A DNA stretch of 64,000 nucleotides, taken from assembly GCF_947488025.1 (NCBI RefSeq), contig NZ_CANKYS010000008.1, forward strand, positions 62,001 to 126,000, written 5' to 3'. Both the position numbers and the translations under genes were made by a program. Below are positions 61,982-64,000 of the stretch, piece by piece. Source of the stretch: an uncultured Nocardioides sp. Its GTDB lineage: Bacteria; Actinomycetota; Actinomycetes; Propionibacteriales; Nocardioidaceae. The number at the start of each line of letters is the position of its first letter. Position 1 is the stretch's first letter. The notes beneath the pieces are model-generated. The model ran no database searches. It was not told where the DNA came from and saw only the letters and a program-made list of their open reading frames with translations.

Positions 61982-62775
61982 GGTGCCGTCACTCCTGTCA
62001 TCGCTCGTACGGCGGCCTCGGGGTCGCCGTCCTTGACCAGTGCCTCGCCGACCAGCACCACGCCTGCTCCCTCGGAGACGAAGCGCTCGACGTCGGCGAC
62101 GCCGGTGATGCCGCTCTCGGCGACGAGGACCGCGTCGCCCTGCATCTGGGGGGCGAGGCGTCCGAACACGTCGGGGTCGACCTCGAGGGTCTTGAGGTTG
62201 CGGCTGTTGACGCCGATCAGCCCCGCCCTGAGCGCCAGCGCCCGCTCGGCCTCGGCCTCGTCGTGCACCTCGACCAGGACGGTGAGGCCGAGCCCGGCTG
62301 CCTCGTCGTGGAGGCGGCGCAGGGTGTCGTCGTCGAGCGCGGCCACGATGAGCAGCGCGAGGTCGGCACCGGCGGCGCGGGCCTCCACGAGCTGGTACTG
62401 CTCGACGATGAAGTCCTTGCGGAGGATCGGGGTCTCGACGGCGGCCCGCACGGTGCGCAGGTCGGCCAGGCTGCCGCCGAAGCGGCGCTCCTCGGTCAGC
62501 ACCGAGATGGCCGCGGCACCGCCGCGGGCGTAGGCCTGCGCGAGCGACGCCGGGTCGGGGATCTCGGCGAGCGCACCCTTGCTCGGGCTGCGGCGCTTGA
62601 CCTCCGCGATCACGCTGGCCCCGGCAGCACGGAAGTGCGGCATCGGGTCGCGCGGGGTCGGGGCGTCGGCGAGGCGGGCGCGCAGCTCGCCGAGCGGGAG
62701 CGCGGCCTCGCGGCGGGCGAGGTCGTCGCGTGCGCCCGCGACGATGTCGTCGAGCACGGAACCGGTCGCTGGCAT
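61978..62775 (-). CDS. trpC: indole-3-glycerol phosphate synthase
   Basis: A 265-residue TIM-barrel enzyme closing the indole ring from CdRP. The catalytic Lys60 is in [12 protein letters not shown], with SPSKG at 63-67; further conserved blocks are [16 protein letters not shown] with the catalytic Lys, and GINSR-like VNSRNLKT. Monofunctional, not fused to TrpF. ATG 62775 is about 80 bases past the DUF6704-like gene, after a small CCCGGGC/GCCCGGG hairpin (62791-62811). It opens the overlapping trpC-trpB-trpA-SCO1-lgt chain. Confidence 0.96.
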
Positions 62776-62855
62776 GGCCTCAGCCTCTCACCCGGGCCCA
62801 GCCCGCCCGGGGCCGGTGCCCAGTGGACGGACCCGGACTGTGACCGGCGTGACGC

Positions 62856-63056
62856 TCAGTGGTCGGAGGAGTTGAAGCCGAGCCTGGACAGCACCAGGAA
62901 CAGCGGGAACGCGATCACCGCGATGATGATGCCGATCCAGAGCAGGGTCATCTGGGTCGGGACCTGCAGCAGCGCGACGCTGCCCACGACGAAGCCGAGC
63001 ATCGCGATCCCCACAGCAGTCCATGCAGCGGGGGTGTTGCCGTGGCCAGCAGCCAT
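62856..63056 (-). CDS. small two-helix membrane protein of the trp operon (HGNTPAAWT family, DUF6704-like)
   Basis: A 66-residue protein with the start MAAGHGNTPAAWTAVGI, the conserved HG-x2-PAAWT motif that actinobacteria place just upstream of trpC. Two helices (about 12-33 and 38-58) are joined by a short polar turn, and a polar tail follows. ATG 63056 has AAGGAGC 8 nt upstream; a longer open frame upstream is low-complexity. Function is unknown. Its fixed position next to the Trp-operon membrane protein and trpC suggests a role in tryptophan metabolism or its membrane coupling. Confidence 0.85.
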   Translation of the reverse strand: MAAGHGNTPAAWTAVGIAMLGFVVGSVALLQVPTQMTLLWIGIIIAVIAFPLFLVLSRLGFNSSDH

Positions 63057-63108
63057 CGTGGGTGCTCCTTCGTCGGTCGGTGCGGGGTCGAGCAGGTGCG
63101 CACGAAGT

Positions 63109-63729
63109 CTAGGCGGTCGGGTCCCGGCCGTCGTCGAGGGCCTTCCAGATGTCGATGTTGTCGGTGGGCCGGTCGCTCGGCGCCTGCGTCGCGTCGGCGT
63201 CACCGGCGGCTCGGCCTCCCGTGGGAGCGTCGTACCTCGTCCCCATCTCCGGCCAGGTCCGGACCAGGCGGAGTGCCAGCACCGTCGAGGCGAGCACGAG
63301 GAGCGCCGCCACGCACGCGAGCCAGTACCAGCCGGTGAGCGAGGTGTCGTCGAGCGTCATCCCCGTCCGGCGGCGAACCTGCTCGACGAGGTGGTCCGGC
63401 AGGCTGAACGGCGCCCACGCGACGGTCGCGACGTAGCCGAGAGCGGCCAGCACGGCCAGGCCGGCGATCGCCCGGCGGAACCGCCCCCGCGTGACGAGGA
63501 GGACGCCCCAGCAGGCCAGCACGACGAACGCGAGAGCCGTGCCGAGCGGCGAGGAGGCGATCTCTCCCCAGGACGTGGACGCCATGCCGGGGGCGGAGTC
63601 GGCGCCCGTGCCGTCGACCCAGGGCTTGCTCGCGGTCCACGCAGCCAGGGCGGCGGACCCGACACCGAGGAGGACGACGGGGCCGAAGGTGCGCCGCGTC
63701 GCCGGGCGGGACTCCCCCGGCTCAGCCAT
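63109..63729 (-). CDS. Trp biosynthesis-associated membrane protein
   Basis: A 206-residue membrane protein of the actinobacterial trp-operon family (TIGR02234-like). Four helices: about 14-34, 58-78, 83-102 and 132-158. The exported loop after helix one ([11 protein letters not shown]) and the Trp-containing [14 protein letters not shown] are family marks. The C-terminal 40 residues are cytosolic and polar. ATG 63729 overlaps the hisI end by 8 nt; an in-frame ATG 14 codons earlier lies inside hisI. In relatives trpE sits between hisI and this gene; here hisI joins it directly. Function unknown. Confidence 0.88.
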   Translation of the reverse strand: MAEPGESRPATRRTFGPVVLLGVGSAALAAWTASKPWVDGTGADSAPGMASTSWGEIASSPLGTALAFVVLACWGVLLVTRGRFRRAIAGLAVLAALGYVATVAWAPFSLPDHLVEQVRRRTGMTLDDTSLTGWYWLACVAALLVLASTVLALRLVRTWPEMGTRYDAPTGGRAAGDADATQAPSDRPTDNIDIWKALDDGRDPTA

Positions 63730-64000
63730 CGACCCGGTGCACCAGGTCGGCGTCGAAGCAGGTGTGGTCACCGGTGTGGCAGGCGGCGCCCACCTGGTCG
63801 ACGACGAAGAGGAGCGTGTCGCCGTCGCAGTCGAGGCGGACCTCCTTGACCCACTGGACGTGGCCCGAGGTGTCGCCCTTGACCCAGTACTCGCGCCGTG
63901 AGCGCGACCAGTAGGTCGCCCGCCCGGTGTCGATGGTGCGGCGCAGCGCCTCGTCGTCGACCCAGGCGAGCATCAGCACCTCGCCGGAGCCCTGCTGCTG
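63722..64000 (-). CDS. hisI: phosphoribosyl-AMP cyclohydrolase, N-terminus beyond window
   Basis: The C-terminal 92 residues of HisI, which opens the adenine ring of phosphoribosyl-AMP in histidine synthesis. The frame is open to the last base of the window. Visible family marks are [39 protein letters not shown], and the zinc/metal ligands in RLDCDGD and [12 protein letters not shown]. Only about 15-25 N-terminal residues should be missing. An internal ATG (63979) is not the real start. Its stop overlaps the Trp-associated membrane protein gene by 8 nt, so his and trp genes are coupled. Confidence 0.95.
   Translation of the reverse strand, partial: QQQGSGEVLMLAWVDDEALRRTIDTGRATYWSRSRREYWVKGDTSGHVQWVKEVRLDCDGDTLLFVVDQVGAACHTGDHTCFDADLVHRVDG

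Overview
The window looks like a chromosome segment from a high-GC actinobacterium, most likely Nocardioidaceae (Nocardioides-like). Codon third positions are almost all G or C, GTG starts are frequent, GTGA/ATGA gene overlaps are common, and many starts lie 6-9 nt behind a TANNNT -10 box (leaderless mRNAs). I see no phage, insertion-sequence, plasmid or CRISPR genes. The only RNA gene recognised is one tRNA-Leu(CAA).

Layout. 1-8.4 kb: a hypothetical gene at the left edge, a GCS2-type ligase, a DUF4192 protein, DNA polymerase IV, a group-2 sigma factor behind a textbook SigR/SigH-type promoter, a GH3 lipoprotein and coaE. 8.4-15.5 kb: a MarR/ABC-transporter divergon with a palindromic operator, an AspT-type aminotransferase, a GlxA-type regulator divergent from a 52-residue membrane protein and a short acyl-CoA synthetase, and a patatin. 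15.6-24.3 kb: rpsA, a phosphotransferase, a methyltransferase, the DUF3068-MoxR-DUF58-transglutaminase-like membrane set. 24.4-40.5 kb: a surface-glycan cluster with two methyltransferases, NAD-dependent epimerase, GT2, nucleotide-sugar dehydrogenase, GT-C-like protein, acyltransferase 3, AftD, GT4, DUF2613, a large membrane protein and a flippase. 40.5-64 kb: polA, thioesterase, GNAT, the livJHMGF transporter, pdtaR, tRNA-Leu, pyk, gltBD, and a tightly overlapping hisI-trp-SCO1-lgt operon.

How it fits together. The housekeeping backbone (hisI-trp-lgt-gltBD-pyk-pdtaR-liv-polA-rpsA-coaE) is the order I recall for Streptomyces and, in part, Mycobacterium. Between polA and rpsA sits about 23 kb of extra material dominated by the glycan cluster. 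Six or seven of its genes match, by family, size and adjacency, the M. tuberculosis AftD neighbourhood (Rv0224c-Rv0228 and Rv0236c/Rv0236A, from memory), although this kind of organism is not expected to make mycobacterial arabinan. This is the best candidate for an under-described system: an AftD-centred glycan assembly module outside the mycolate bacteria.

Regulatory and structural signals worth following: the SigR-type promoter of the sigma gene; perfect dyads in the marR and glxA-type divergons; two mini-ORFs that bridge operon gaps by overlapping the stop before and the start after them (gltB-gltD and livH-livM); a dispersed palindromic repeat with GCGGTGCGTGA arms at gene 3' ends; and a transglutaminase-fold protein that seems to have lost its catalytic Cys and His.
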